Source: Tenacibaculum ovolyticum DSM 18103
GTDB taxonomy: Bacteria; Bacteroidota; Bacteroidia; Flavobacteriales; Flavobacteriaceae
DNA length: 64,000 nucleotides
Direction: 5' to 3'
Assembly (NCBI RefSeq): GCF_000430545.1
Contig: NZ_AUMF01000010.1
Span: 124,001-188,000, forward strand
Part shown: positions 1 through 8,060 of the stretch, piece after piece
How positions within the stretch are numbered: position 1 is the stretch's first letter
Layout: the number at the start of each line of letters is the position of its first letter
The notes under the pieces: model-generated
What the model was told of the DNA's origin: nothing
The model's input: only the letters and a program-made list of their open reading frames with translations
The model's database searches: none
Translations under genes and position numbers: made by a program

Positions 1-1284
1 GATTTAAGAACTACTGATATTTCGGCAGGAAGATCAATAAACTTAGCACTGTCTGACCGTGGATTTAAAGCCTTACGTTTATGTGGTGTAGAAGAAAAAG
101 CACGTGAAATATGTATTCCGATGTATGGTCGTTTAATTCATGATAGTGTAGGAAACACTTTCGCTTCTAATTATTCAGGAAGAGAAGGAGAATACATAAA
201 CTCAATTTCTCGTGGCGATTTAAATGGTATTTTGTTAACTGAAGCAGAAAAACATGAGAATGTAACTATTCATTTTAATAAGAAGTGTAGTTCGGTAGAC
301 ATAGAAAATACCATTGCACATTTTAAAGATTATAAAACCAAAGAAGAGTTTTCTATAAATGCGGATGTAATTTTCGGAACAGATGGCGCTGGTTCGATAT
401 TGAGAAAAAGTTACTACTTAGAAAGAAAATTCTTATTTAGTTACTCACAAAATTATTTATCACACGGCTATAAAGAGCTAGAAATTCCTGCAGATGCCTT
501 AGGAAACCATCAAATAAGTAAAGAGCATTTACATATTTGGCCTCGTGGCGAGTATATGTTAATAGCATTACCAAATATGGATGGAAGCTTTACCGTAACC
601 TTATTTTTAAGTTATGATGAAGGAGAATACAACTTTAATAATTTAACATCTGAAGAAAAGATAACTTCATTTTTTGAAACACAATTTCCGGATGCTTTAG
701 CGTTAATTCCGAGTATAAAAAATGAGTTTTTAAATAATCCAACAGGAGCATTAGGTACTGTAAAGTGTTCGCCATGGCATTATCAAAACAAAACCATTTT
801 AATGGGAGATGCGTCACACGCTATTGTTCCGTTTTACGGACAAGGAATGAATGCTTCGTTTGAAGATATAACTGTTTTTGATGAGATTTTAAATGAAAAT
901 TTAGAAGATTGGGAAACAGTTTTTAAAAGGTACGAGAAGGTAAGAAAAGAAGATACAGATGCTATTGCAGATTTAGCAATTGATAATTTTCATGAGATGA
1001 AAGATCATGTTGCAAATCAGATTTTTAAAGAAAAAAGAAAGTTAGAAATGACTTTGGAAGAGAATTTTCCTTCGGCATATTTTTCAAAATACTCGATGGT
1101 AACTTTCAATGAAAATATTCCGTATGCTGAAGCAATGAAAAAAGGAAGAGCACAAGATAAAGCGTTATTAAATATGGTTGCGCATCATGATTTAGATGCA
1201 ATTACTGATTTAAAAGAAGTGCTTAAAAAAGTACAGGAAGAAACAAACGAAATTTTAGAAGAGGATAAAATTGCAGGGATGTAA
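1..1284 (+). CDS. kmo: Kynurenine 3-monooxygenase, 5' end outside window
   Basis: FAD-dependent aromatic hydroxylase that converts L-kynurenine to 3-hydroxykynurenine with NADPH and O2. The frame is open from base 1; upstream of the first in-window ATG (121) it still encodes SAGRSINLALSDRG, a conserved flavin-monooxygenase stretch, so the real start lies before the window. Visible motifs are GTDGAGS in the middle and MGDASHAIVPFYGQGMNASFED, the FAD-ribityl GD motif typical of KMO. It ends with TAA at 1282-1284. It heads a set of genes for the lower kynurenine pathway (dioxygenase, decarboxylase, semialdehyde dehydrogenase, deaminase), which supports the substrate assignment. Confident on family, high on KMO itself. 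Confidence 0.93.
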   Translation, partial: DLRTTDISAGRSINLALSDRGFKALRLCGVEEKAREICIPMYGRLIHDSVGNTFASNYSGREGEYINSISRGDLNGILLTEAEKHENVTIHFNKKCSSVDIENTIAHFKDYKTKEEFSINADVIFGTDGAGSILRKSYYLERKFLFSYSQNYLSHGYKELEIPADALGNHQISKEHLHIWPRGEYMLIALPNMDGSFTVTLFLSYDEGEYNFNNLTSEEKITSFFETQFPDALALIPSIKNEFLNNPTGALGTVKCSPWHYQNKTILMGDASHAIVPFYGQGMNASFEDITVFDEILNENLEDWETVFKRYEKVRKEDTDAIADLAIDNFHEMKDHVANQIFKEKRKLEMTLEENFPSAYFSKYSMVTFNENIPYAEAMKKGRAQDKALLNMVAHHDLDAITDLKEVLKKVQEETNEILEEDKIAGM

Positions 1285-1293
1285 TAATTAAAA

Positions 1294-1412
1294 TGTCACC
1301 TCGAGCATTACTGAAATTAAAATGTATTTTAATTGAAAGTAGTAAACGTAGTTTAATTAGAGGTTTTTAATATTAAGAGAAAAAAGAGGTCTCGACTGCG
1401 CTCGACCAGACA
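1294..1412. repeat. TGTC...GACA palindromic element, copy 1
   Basis: The element begins TGTCACCTCGAGC (1294) and ends GGTCTCGACTGCGCTCGACC followed by AGACA (about 1387-1411). The reverse complement of the right end begins TGTCTGGTCGAGCG, so the two ends are imperfect inverted repeats around an AT-rich core. The same end sequences recur at 1741-1805, on the other side of the GIY-YIG gene. Confidence 0.65.
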
Positions 1413-1419
1413 AAGAGAG

Positions 1420-1737
1420 ATGAAAACGTATTTTGTTTATATATTAAAATGTTCAGATGATCTATTATATACTGGAGTAACAAATAATGTAGAAAGAAGA
1501 TTTTTAGAGCATGAAAAAGGATTGAATAAAAACTGTTTTACATTTAAAAGAAGACCATTAAAACTTATATTTAGTCAAGTTTTTAACGATATTGAACAAG
1601 CTATTTATTTTGAGAAGAAAATAAAGAAATGGAGTAGCAAAAAGAAGTGGGCATTGTCAAAAGGGGATTTTGATATGTTAACAATATTATCAGAATGTAG
1701 AAACGCTACGCATCATAAATATAAACCTAAAGAATAG
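1420..1737 (+). CDS. GIY-YIG domain endonuclease-like protein (UPF0213/YhbQ type)
   Basis: This is a 105-residue single-domain protein. The N-terminus shows FVYILKCSDDLLYTGVTNNV, the GIY-YIG signature in its YVYIL...YTG form, with the catalytic Arg in ERRFLEHEKG and the later Glu in YFEKKIKKWS. Members are predicted metal-dependent single-strand or structure-specific nucleases; the cellular role of these small orphans is poorly known. It is inserted between pathway genes to which it has no evident metabolic link, and both of its flanks carry related TGTC...GACA palindromes, so it may be part of a small mobile or repeat-maintaining unit. The ATG directly follows the left repeat. Confidence 0.88.
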   Translation: MKTYFVYILKCSDDLLYTGVTNNVERRFLEHEKGLNKNCFTFKRRPLKLIFSQVFNDIEQAIYFEKKIKKWSSKKKWALSKGDFDMLTILSECRNATHHKYKPKE

Positions 1738-1740
1738 AAT

Positions 1741-1805
1741 TGTCACCTCGAGCGCAGTCGAGAGGTTAATAAACTAAATAGTTCTCAACTGCGCTCGAAC
1801 AGACA
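1741..1805. repeat. TGTC...GACA palindromic element, copy 2
   Basis: This is a compact MITE- or REP-like unit of about 65 bp. The left end TGTCACCTCGAGCGCAGTC and the right end (reverse complement TGTCTGTTCGAGCGCAGTT) form terminal inverted repeats of about 22 bp with a few mismatches. The left half is itself palindromic (CTCGAGCGCAGTCGAG). The unit lies between the GIY-YIG gene and the DUF1697 gene and matches the ends of copy 1. Confidence 0.75.
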
Positions 1806-1814
1806 GAAGAAAAT

Positions 1815-2336
1815 ATGAAAACATACATTGTTTTATTACGCGGAATTAATGTGTCGGGAAAAAATAAACTTCCGATGGTTGAGCTACGTGAATTATTAAA
1901 TAATTTAGGTTTTAAAAATGTTGAAACCTATATTCAGAGTGGTAATATTATTTTAAGTTCAGATAAAACAAAAGTTGAGGTTTGTAAAAAAGTAAATAAA
2001 GGAATTGCTGATAAATTTGGTTATGATATTCCTGTGCTAGTAAGAACACCACAAGAATGGACAGCGGTAATTGATAAATACCCTTTTTCAATAGAGAATG
2101 AAAAAATAGTTGCTTTTACTTTTTTAGATAAAACAACAAGTGAAACTGAAATTGAAATAAAAGGAATTAAAGAAGATCAATATAAAATAACGGGTGATGT
2201 AGTTTATTTAAACTGCCCATCAGGTTTCGGAAAAACAAAATTGACAAACAATACAATAGAGAAAAAATTAAATCTAATAGCAACAACAAGAAATTATAAA
2301 ACAACTTTAAAGTTATTAGAGTTGGTAAAATTATAG
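1815..2336 (+). CDS. DUF1697 domain protein
   Basis: This 173-residue protein has the family opening YIVLLRGINVSGKNKLPM followed by LRELLNNLGFKNVETYIQSGN, which is diagnostic of DUF1697. Function is unknown for the family; members are small soluble alpha/beta proteins. Length fits the family's usual 170-180 residues. It starts at the ATG at 1815, ten bases after the palindromic repeat, so its leader is largely repeat-derived. No link to kynurenine degradation is evident; it may have arrived together with the GIY-YIG gene and repeats. Confidence 0.85.
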   Translation: MKTYIVLLRGINVSGKNKLPMVELRELLNNLGFKNVETYIQSGNIILSSDKTKVEVCKKVNKGIADKFGYDIPVLVRTPQEWTAVIDKYPFSIENEKIVAFTFLDKTTSETEIEIKGIKEDQYKITGDVVYLNCPSGFGKTKLTNNTIEKKLNLIATTRNYKTTLKLLELVKL

Positions 2337-2385
2337 TTTTAAAATCGAAACACCTTTTTCATAAAGAAAGATTAAAATAAATAGA

Positions 2386-2799
2386 ATGAATACAAGTAAA
2401 GTAATTAAAGGAAAAGCAGTGCCAAGAGGTAAGTTTCCACACGTTAAACAAGTTGGTGATTTTATTTATGTTTCTGGTACGAGTTCACGTAGACCTGATA
2501 ATAGTTTTGAAGGGGTTGAGGTAGATGAATTAGGAACAACAAATTTGGATATTAAAAAGCAAACAAAAGCTGTTATTGAAAACATCAGAAGTATTTTGCA
2601 AGAAGTAGGTGCTGATTTAGAAGATATTGTAGATGTGTCTTCCTTTTTAGTAAATATGAATGACTTTGGAGGATATAACCAAGTTTATGCAGAGTATTTT
2701 GATTTTACGGGACCAACACGTACAACAGTGGCGGTACATCAATTACCACATCCACATTTATTGATAGAAATTAAAGTAGTGGCTTATAAAAAGAGTTAG
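2386..2799 (+). CDS. RidA/YjgF-family protein, candidate 2-aminomuconate deaminase
   Basis: A 137-residue RidA-fold protein. It shows [17 protein letters not shown] near the N-terminus, [31 protein letters not shown] in the middle and the C-terminal [15 protein letters not shown], which matches the family's substrate-site region. In the bacterial 2-aminomuconate pathway the deaminase (NbaF type) is a RidA relative, and this gene lies beside the matching semialdehyde dehydrogenase, decarboxylase and dioxygenase genes. The specific role therefore follows from context; a general enamine/imine deaminase is the alternative. The next gene begins at the base after its stop codon, which indicates one transcript. 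Confidence 0.85.
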   Translation: MNTSKVIKGKAVPRGKFPHVKQVGDFIYVSGTSSRRPDNSFEGVEVDELGTTNLDIKKQTKAVIENIRSILQEVGADLEDIVDVSSFLVNMNDFGGYNQVYAEYFDFTGPTRTTVAVHQLPHPHLLIEIKVVAYKKS

Positions 2800-3453
2800 A
2801 TGAAGAAAATGTTGTTTTTAGTTATCTTTTTTTCATCAATTAAAACTTTTGCTGATGCTGGATACGCTTATCGTTTTTATATAAAGGCCGAGGTAAAAGG
2901 AAAAGAAGTTAAAGGATATTTTTATCATTATAGCTATGATAAGTTTGATGAAGCAGGAAGTTTTTATGAGTATTTAAAAAAGACAATTCCTAATCGAGAT
3001 ATTAAGATTTTTAAAGAGATAGTTACAATTAATCTTAATAAAAATTATGACTTTGCTCTAATCGATTCTAATTTAAGTTTTGAATTAAAAGAATTAGGTG
3101 AAATAAGAGTATTAGAAACTTTAGTTTTTCCCGTTGGAGATAGATTAATAATGCTAACTAATAAAGAGTTTAAAGTAATAAATTGTAATAAAATAAATTA
3201 TAAATATGTGTTTTATGAAGGAGAAACTAATTTTAATGAAATTTGTTCTGATTTAATAGTAAGTAGTACTTTGAAAGTTGATGATTTAAATAGGATAAAA
3301 AAGAAGATTAAAGGAAATTTAAGTAATAAAATTAAGAGTTTAAGTAATATAGAAATCGAAAATGGAGATAAGTATTACGGTTACTATAATCAATTACGAG
3401 AAGAGCTTTTAAATAAAAAAATTCTTTTAATTTCTGTTTGTACACCTTTATAA
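2800..3453 (+). CDS. Secreted protein of unknown function in the catabolic operon
   Basis: I do not recognise this 217-residue protein. The N-terminus KKMLFLVIFFSSIKTFADAG looks like a Sec signal peptide with cleavage after TFA, so it is probably periplasmic. The rest is rich in Lys, Asn, Tyr and Asp with no catalytic motif that I can see. Its ATG abuts the RidA stop codon and the aldehyde dehydrogenase ATG follows its stop by one base, so it is translationally coupled to enzymes of the pathway despite no obvious enzymatic character. Confidence 0.75.
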   Translation: MKKMLFLVIFFSSIKTFADAGYAYRFYIKAEVKGKEVKGYFYHYSYDKFDEAGSFYEYLKKTIPNRDIKIFKEIVTINLNKNYDFALIDSNLSFELKELGEIRVLETLVFPVGDRLIMLTNKEFKVINCNKINYKYVFYEGETNFNEICSDLIVSSTLKVDDLNRIKKKIKGNLSNKIKSLSNIEIENGDKYYGYYNQLREELLNKKILLISVCTPL

Positions 3454-3454
3454 A

Positions 3455-4897
3455 ATGAATAATATAAAAAACTACATAGACGGCGAATTTGTAAATCCAA
3501 TAAATGGAAATTACATTGATAATTACAATCCTTCAATAGGAGAAGTGTATGGTCAAATACCAAACTCAACAAAAGAAGATGTTGAGTTGGCATATAATTC
3601 TGCCAAATCTGCCTTTAGGCAGTGGTCAGAAACAACCTTAGACCAAAGAAGTAAAATATTATCGAAGATTGCGGAATTAATAAAAGAGAAATTATCTTTT
3701 TTAGCAGAAGCAGAATCTAAAGACAACGGAAAGCCAATTAGTTTAGCTAAACAGATTGATATACCAAGAGCAGCAAGTAATTTTCAGTTTTTTGCAAATG
3801 CTATTACGCAGTTCTCATCAGAAGCGCATGAAAGTATTGGTTTAAATGCGATGAATTTCACTTTGCGACAACCAATTGGTGTGGTAGGTTGTATTTCTCC
3901 ATGGAATTTACCGCTGTATTTATTTACATGGAAAATTGCTCCGGCAATTGCAGCAGGAAACTGTGTGGTAGCAAAACCAAGTGAAGTAACACCAATGACA
4001 GCATATTTATTAGGAGAAATCTGTAATGAGGCAGGTTTACCAAAAGGAGTTTTAAATATTGTCCACGGTTTAGGAGGTTCAACAGGACAAGCAATTGTAG
4101 CACATCCGAATATTAAAGCAATTTCATTTACTGGAGGAACAACAACTGGAGCACATATTGCACGAGTAGCAGCGCCAATGTTTAAGAAATTATCTTTAGA
4201 GTTAGGAGGAAAGAATCCGAATTTAATTTTTGCAGATTGCGATTACGATAAAATGTTAGCAACCACAGTTAGATCTTCATTTGCAAATCAAGGTCAGATT
4301 TGTTTATGCGGAAGTAGAATTTTTGTGGAAGAAAAAATATATGAACGATTTAAAAAAGATTTCGTTCAAAAAGTATCTGAATTAAAAGTAGGGAATCCAG
4401 CAAATAGCGATACAAATATTGGAGCTTTAGTATCTAAACAGCATTTAGAAAAAGTAAAATCATATATTGATATAGCTGAGGAAGAAGGAGGTAAGATTCT
4501 TTTTGGAGGCGAAACTGTGACTGTTACCAACAGTGAAAACGGATATTATTTACAACCTACAATAATTGAAGTAACGGATAATAAATGTCGATTGAATCAA
4601 GAAGAGATTTTTGGACCTGTTGTTACAATTATGCCTTTTAAAACTGATGAAGAAGCATTAGCATTAGCAAATGATGTAAAATACGGATTGTCAGCAACAC
4701 TTTGGACAAATAATCTAAACAGAACTATGCAAATATCAAAACAAGTTCATGCAGGAATTGTTTGGGTAAATACATGGTTATTAAGAGATTTAAGAACTCC
4801 GTTTGGAGGACAAAAAGAAAGTGGTGTAGGGCGCGAAGGAGGTTTTGAAGCATTGCGCTTTTTTACCGAACCTAAAAATATTTGTATTAAATATTAA
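3455..4897 (+). CDS. Aldehyde dehydrogenase, probable 2-aminomuconic semialdehyde dehydrogenase
   Basis: A 480-residue NAD(P)-dependent aldehyde dehydrogenase of normal length. Visible are the SPWNLPLYLFTWKIAPAIAAGN segment, SFTGGTTTG (cofactor loop), LELGGKNPNLIF with the general-base Glu, NQGQICLCGSRI with the nucleophilic Cys, and QEEIFGPVVTIMPF. It would oxidise 2-aminomuconate 6-semialdehyde to 2-aminomuconate (NbaE/AMSDH step), a role taken from the neighbouring ACMS decarboxylase and RidA-type deaminase genes. A hydroxymuconic semialdehyde dehydrogenase activity is a close alternative, since these enzymes form one subfamily. Confidence 0.9.
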   Translation: MNNIKNYIDGEFVNPINGNYIDNYNPSIGEVYGQIPNSTKEDVELAYNSAKSAFRQWSETTLDQRSKILSKIAELIKEKLSFLAEAESKDNGKPISLAKQIDIPRAASNFQFFANAITQFSSEAHESIGLNAMNFTLRQPIGVVGCISPWNLPLYLFTWKIAPAIAAGNCVVAKPSEVTPMTAYLLGEICNEAGLPKGVLNIVHGLGGSTGQAIVAHPNIKAISFTGGTTTGAHIARVAAPMFKKLSLELGGKNPNLIFADCDYDKMLATTVRSSFANQGQICLCGSRIFVEEKIYERFKKDFVQKVSELKVGNPANSDTNIGALVSKQHLEKVKSYIDIAEEEGGKILFGGETVTVTNSENGYYLQPTIIEVTDNKCRLNQEEIFGPVVTIMPFKTDEEALALANDVKYGLSATLWTNNLNRTMQISKQVHAGIVWVNTWLLRDLRTPFGGQKESGVGREGGFEALRFFTEPKNICIKY

Positions 4898-4937
4898 AAA
4901 AATTAGTTTTGCGTTTTAATACATAGTGAATAAATAA

Positions 4938-4984
4938 TGTCAGTTCGAGTGATTTTGAAGAACGAAAAATTGTATCGAGAACTA
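4938..4984. repeat. Short inverted-repeat element (GTCAGTTCGAGT type)
   Basis: The sequence runs from TGTCAGTTCGAGTGATTTT to ATTGTATCGAGAACT. The reverse complement of the right end (AGTTCTCGATACA) imperfectly matches the left end (AGTTCGAGTG). I recall sequences of this type as common dispersed intergenic repeats in flavobacterial genomes, but only one copy is in this window. Confidence 0.5.
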
Positions 4985-4991
4985 AATAAAA

Positions 4992-5210
4992 ATGATGAAT
5001 AAAGAAATACAACAAAAAATTATTGAAGTTTGTAACGAGAAGATTGCAAAAAAAGGAGATAATGTAGGTTTGTCTTTTTATGCATTTTTCAAGAATAAAA
5101 ATGACAATCCAAAGCTGTTAATGGAAGTCGCAAAATGGTGGATTGAAACTCATCAATTAGATCATTTTGAAAAAGCAGTAAAGATTAAAGCAATGATTCA
5201 GAATAGTTAA
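4992..5210 (+). CDS. Small conserved-looking protein, unknown function
   Basis: A 72-residue protein, mostly predicted helical, with QQKIIEVCNEKIAKKGDNVG at the N-terminus and a notable KWWIETHQLDHFEKAVKIKAM C-terminal half. It resembles a small family of marine bacterial proteins that I believe is DUF6500, but I am not certain of the number. Two adjacent ATG codons (4992 and 4995) could serve as start. It lies directly downstream of a palindromic repeat and 12 bp before the cysteine hydrolase gene, so it is likely cotranscribed with it. Confidence 0.7.
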   Translation: MMNKEIQQKIIEVCNEKIAKKGDNVGLSFYAFFKNKNDNPKLLMEVAKWWIETHQLDHFEKAVKIKAMIQNS

Positions 5211-5222
5211 TGATATAAAATT

Positions 5223-5780
5223 ATGACAAACAATATAGGATTAATATTAATTGATATTCAAAAAGGATTTGATGAAGAAGAGCACTGGGGAGGGAATAGA
5301 AATAATAAAAAAGCGGAACAGAATTGTAAGAAAATACTAGATATTTGGAGAGCCCTTAAACAACCTGTTTTTCATATTGTTCATAGTTCTCAAGACCCTG
5401 CATCTAAATTGCATGAATCAAATAAAGGGTATGAAATAAAAGATTTAGTAAAGCCAATAGACGGAGAGCCTGTTATAAAAAAGAATGTTAATAGTGCATT
5501 TATTGGTACCGATTTAAAAGAAAGATTGGATAATCAAGAAATTAAAAAGCTAGTCATTGTAGGATTAACAACAAACCATTGCGTATCCACTTCTACAAGA
5601 ATGGCAGGTAATTACGGATATGATGTGTATTTAATTTCAGATGCAACAGCAACTTTTGATAGAGTAGGAGTTAATGGAGAAGTTTTTCCTGCTGAAATAA
5701 TACATCAAACTACACTTGCAAATTTGCATAAAGAATTTGCTACAGTTATTAATACAGAAGAAGTAATATCAATGTTTTAA
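5223..5780 (+). CDS. Isochorismatase-family cysteine hydrolase
   Basis: A 185-residue alpha/beta hydrolase of the isochorismatase/nicotinamidase superfamily. The catalytic Asp is in LILIDIQKGFDE, the Lys probably in PVIKKNVNSAFIGTDL, and the nucleophilic Cys in LTTNHCVSTSTRMAGN. The family hydrolyses amides or vinyl ethers. Position in a kynurenine/aminomuconate cluster suggests an amide or imine intermediate as substrate, but this is inference. It is 10 bp upstream of the SDR gene and in the same orientation. Confidence 0.88.
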   Translation: MTNNIGLILIDIQKGFDEEEHWGGNRNNKKAEQNCKKILDIWRALKQPVFHIVHSSQDPASKLHESNKGYEIKDLVKPIDGEPVIKKNVNSAFIGTDLKERLDNQEIKKLVIVGLTTNHCVSTSTRMAGNYGYDVYLISDATATFDRVGVNGEVFPAEIIHQTTLANLHKEFATVINTEEVISMF

Positions 5781-5790
5781 ATTGAAATAA

Positions 5791-6567
5791 ATGAATTTAA
5801 ATATACAAAATAAAAACGCCTTAGTTTGCGGTAGTACACAAGGAATAGGAAAAGCATCAGCATTTGGTTTAGCATCAGAAGGTGTAAATGTAACGTTGAT
5901 TGCTCGTAATGAAGAAAAGCTTAAAAAAGTTTTAGTAGCATTACCAAATAACAATCAAAATCATAGTTATATCGTTGCTGATTTTTCGAATCCGAAGGAA
6001 CTAAAAGAAAAAATTGAAGCATCAAAATTAAACTTTCATATTCTAATTAATAATACAGGAGGTCCTGCGGGAGGTCCTATTTTTAATGCCGAAATAGATG
6101 AGTTTGAACGCGCTTTTACACAGCATTTAAAATGTAACCATGTTTTGGTACAAGCAGTTGTTCCGTTTATGAAAGAAGCAGGATTTGGTAGAGTTATTAA
6201 TGTAATTTCTACTTCGGTAAAACAACCTTTAGATGGTCTTGGAGTTTCTAATACGATTCGTGGAGCAGTTGCAAGTTGGTCTAAAACATTAGCAAATGAA
6301 CTAGGTCAGTTTAACATTACAGTAAACAATGTATTACCAGGAGCTACAGGAACAGAAAGGTTAAAAGAAATTATAAACAATAAGGCTGCTAAAACGGGAC
6401 TTTCTGTAGATGAGGTTTCAACAAATATGATGAATGCTTCGCCAGCAAAACGTTTTGCAAAACCAGAAGAGATTGCTAATGCAGTGGTTTTTTTAGCAAG
6501 TGAAAGTGCAAGCTTTATTAATGGGATTAATGTTCCTGTTGACGGGGGAAGAACTAAGAGTTTGTAA
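5791..6567 (+). CDS. SDR-family oxidoreductase-like protein with altered active site
   Basis: A 258-residue Rossmann protein of the short-chain dehydrogenase family, close to 3-oxoacyl-ACP-reductase-like members. The cofactor motif is CGSTQGIGKASAFGLA and the structural motif is LINNTGGPAGG. The usual Ser...Tyr-x-x-x-Lys catalytic set is not intact: after INVISTSVKQP, the expected YxxxK position reads SNTIRGAVASW. Members with this S-x-x-x-R pattern are recurrent, so this is likely a subfamily property and not damage. The C-terminus ends INVPVDGGRTKSL, as in complete SDRs. Substrate unknown; the catabolic context is the only clue. Confidence 0.85.
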   Translation: MNLNIQNKNALVCGSTQGIGKASAFGLASEGVNVTLIARNEEKLKKVLVALPNNNQNHSYIVADFSNPKELKEKIEASKLNFHILINNTGGPAGGPIFNAEIDEFERAFTQHLKCNHVLVQAVVPFMKEAGFGRVINVISTSVKQPLDGLGVSNTIRGAVASWSKTLANELGQFNITVNNVLPGATGTERLKEIINNKAAKTGLSVDEVSTNMMNASPAKRFAKPEEIANAVVFLASESASFINGINVPVDGGRTKSL

Positions 6568-6635
6568 TTAATTGGTTATACATAAATAAATGTATTAACT
6601 TTATAAATAATATTAACCTACTAAATAATATAAAG

Positions 6636-7205
6636 ATGAATCGTAGAAAATTTATTTTATCTTCAGCTATGGGGGCTGGAGCATTATCAATGTTTCCAAC
6701 ATCAACTTTAGGAAACACGAATACGAATACTTTGTCTAGTTTAAACAAAGTAATGAGTCAAGGATGTATTTCATTAAATGATTTACCTTCTAGTTTTGCA
6801 AAAGCACATCAAAATTTAATGATTAGTCTTAATGAAGAAGGCTATATCTGTAATTTAAATGAAGCAATTAAATTAAATAGTAAATGCTATGCAATTCCTG
6901 TACAAAAAAAATCGCTTTTAGGATTTAAGAGTAATGAATTAGCTTTACTTGTAGAAGGAGAAACAACAAGTAAACATTATATTTTAGAAGAAAAATTAGC
7001 TGATGAGTTTAATATGCTAATTGAAAACTATAGTATTAATATGAATGCTAATGGTTTTGACTATGATGTAGCAGAATTTGCTTTTCCTGTAAAAGTTGAA
7101 GAAGCTAAAAAAGGAAAAGAAAGTGTTTTTTCTTATAAGAACAAATTAAACAATACTATTATTTTAAAAAGTAGTAGAAAAAAGAGTAGAGCTATAATCT
7201 GTTAA
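6636..7205 (+). CDS. Exported protein with twin-arginine-like signal, unknown function
   Basis: I do not recognise this 189-residue protein. The N-terminus MNRRKFILSSAMGAGALSMF has the RRxF pattern of Bacteroidota Tat signals, followed by a hydrophobic stretch and a Ser/Thr-rich region. The remainder (EEGYICNLNEAIKL..., KKSLLGFKSNELALLVEG...) has no motif that I can assign. A gap of 68 bp separates it from the SDR gene and two hairpins follow it, so it probably closes this transcription unit. Confidence 0.7.
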   Translation: MNRRKFILSSAMGAGALSMFPTSTLGNTNTNTLSSLNKVMSQGCISLNDLPSSFAKAHQNLMISLNEEGYICNLNEAIKLNSKCYAIPVQKKSLLGFKSNELALLVEGETTSKHYILEEKLADEFNMLIENYSINMNANGFDYDVAEFAFPVKVEEAKKGKESVFSYKNKLNNTIILKSSRKKSRAIIC

Positions 7206-7229
7206 TTATAATAGTAACGATTATGTCTT

Positions 7230-7253
7230 AAAAAGGTTGTTTAAAACCTTTTT
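7230..7253. terminator. Hairpin terminator after the exported protein gene
   Basis: AAAAAGGTT (7230-7238) pairs with AACCTTTTT (7245-7253) around a 6-nt loop, with U-rich flanks. It can act in either direction. Confidence 0.6.
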
Positions 7254-7267
7254 ATACCAAATACATT

Positions 7268-7311
7268 AAAGCAATCCTTAAATTGAAATTAAGCAATTTA
7301 AAGATTGCTTT
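7268..7311. terminator. Second, long stem-loop before the dioxygenase gene
   Basis: An 18-bp stem with a single mismatch (7268-7285 with 7294-7311) and an 8-nt loop, ending in GCTTTT. Together with the hairpin 15 bp upstream it separates the first operon from the dioxygenase-decarboxylase pair. It could also be a structured leader element. Confidence 0.6.
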
Positions 7312-7391
7312 TACAAGTTGAAAACTGAAGAAACGATGGTGCATGTACTTTTTTAATGTGCACTATTTTTAGTTAATAAAAAACTTTTAAA

Positions 7392-7922
7392 ATGAGTAAA
7401 CTAGTACAGCCTTTAAATTTTAAAAAATGGATTGATGAAAACCGTCATTTATTAAAACCGCCAGTTGGTAATAAGCAAGTGTGGGATAATGGTGAGTATA
7501 TTGTAATGGTTGTTGGAGGTCCAAATAATAGAAAAGACTACCATTACAACGAAACACCAGAGTTTTTTTATCAGGTAGAGGGAGATATGGTTTTAAAAAT
7601 TATTGATGATAAAGGTGAAATGATTGATGTGGAAATTAACGAAGGAGATATTTATTTATTACCAGGTAAAATACCGCATTCGCCAGAACGAAAAGCAAAT
7701 ACAGTTGGGTTGGTAATTGAATATCCACGAGATGAAGGAATGTTAGATGCATTAGAATGGTATTGTGAGAATTGTGGAAATCAATTGTATAGAGAGGAGT
7801 TTGCTTTAGATAATATTGAAACGGATATGCCTATTATTTTTGACACCTATTATTCAGATACTAAGAAATGTACTTGTTCTAATTGCGGAACTGTAATGCA
7901 AGCACCTATGAAAATTAAATAA
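7392..7922 (+). CDS. nbaC: 3-hydroxyanthranilate 3,4-dioxygenase
   Basis: A 176-residue cupin Fe(II) dioxygenase that cleaves 3-hydroxyanthranilate to 2-amino-3-carboxymuconate semialdehyde (ACMS). The cupin core has DYHYNETPEFFYQVEGDM with metal-binding His and Glu, and LLPGKIPHSPER with the third ligand His. The C-terminal part holds two CxxC pairs (CENCGN and CSNCGT), the rubredoxin-like iron site found in bacterial enzymes of this family. Length matches bacterial homologues. The ACMS decarboxylase gene is directly downstream. Confidence 0.95.
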   Translation: MSKLVQPLNFKKWIDENRHLLKPPVGNKQVWDNGEYIVMVVGGPNNRKDYHYNETPEFFYQVEGDMVLKIIDDKGEMIDVEINEGDIYLLPGKIPHSPERKANTVGLVIEYPRDEGMLDALEWYCENCGNQLYREEFALDNIETDMPIIFDTYYSDTKKCTCSNCGTVMQAPMKIK

Positions 7923-7975
7923 GTATTGTCATTACTATATGACTGTTAATCTAGAATTAGCAGTTTAAAAAATTA

Positions 7976-8050
7976 ACGTCATTACGAGGAATAATGACGA
8001 AGTAATCTCTAATAAATTAAAAAATTGCCATGGTTAAAGCCTTGCAATGA
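7976..8050. repeat. CGTCATTACGAGGAATAATG-type dispersed palindrome
   Basis: The left part CGTCATTA...TAATGACG is a perfect 8-bp inverted repeat (7977-8000), followed by AAGTAATCTC, and the right end contains TTGCAATGA. This pattern (canonical form CGTCATTGCGAGGAACGAAG) is a familiar dispersed repeat in Bacteroidota. It forms most of the leader of the decarboxylase gene. Confidence 0.65.
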
Positions 8051-8060
8051 TAAGATTAAA

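Noticed and set aside
635..817. Open frame on the minus strand inside the kynurenine monooxygenase gene
   Set aside because: It lies fully in a well-supported gene on the other strand and its product has no recognisable features.
8025..8060. Longer start for the ACMS decarboxylase at 8025
   Set aside because: It would start inside the dispersed palindrome and add residues not typical of the family; ATG 8061 puts the HxH motif where expected.
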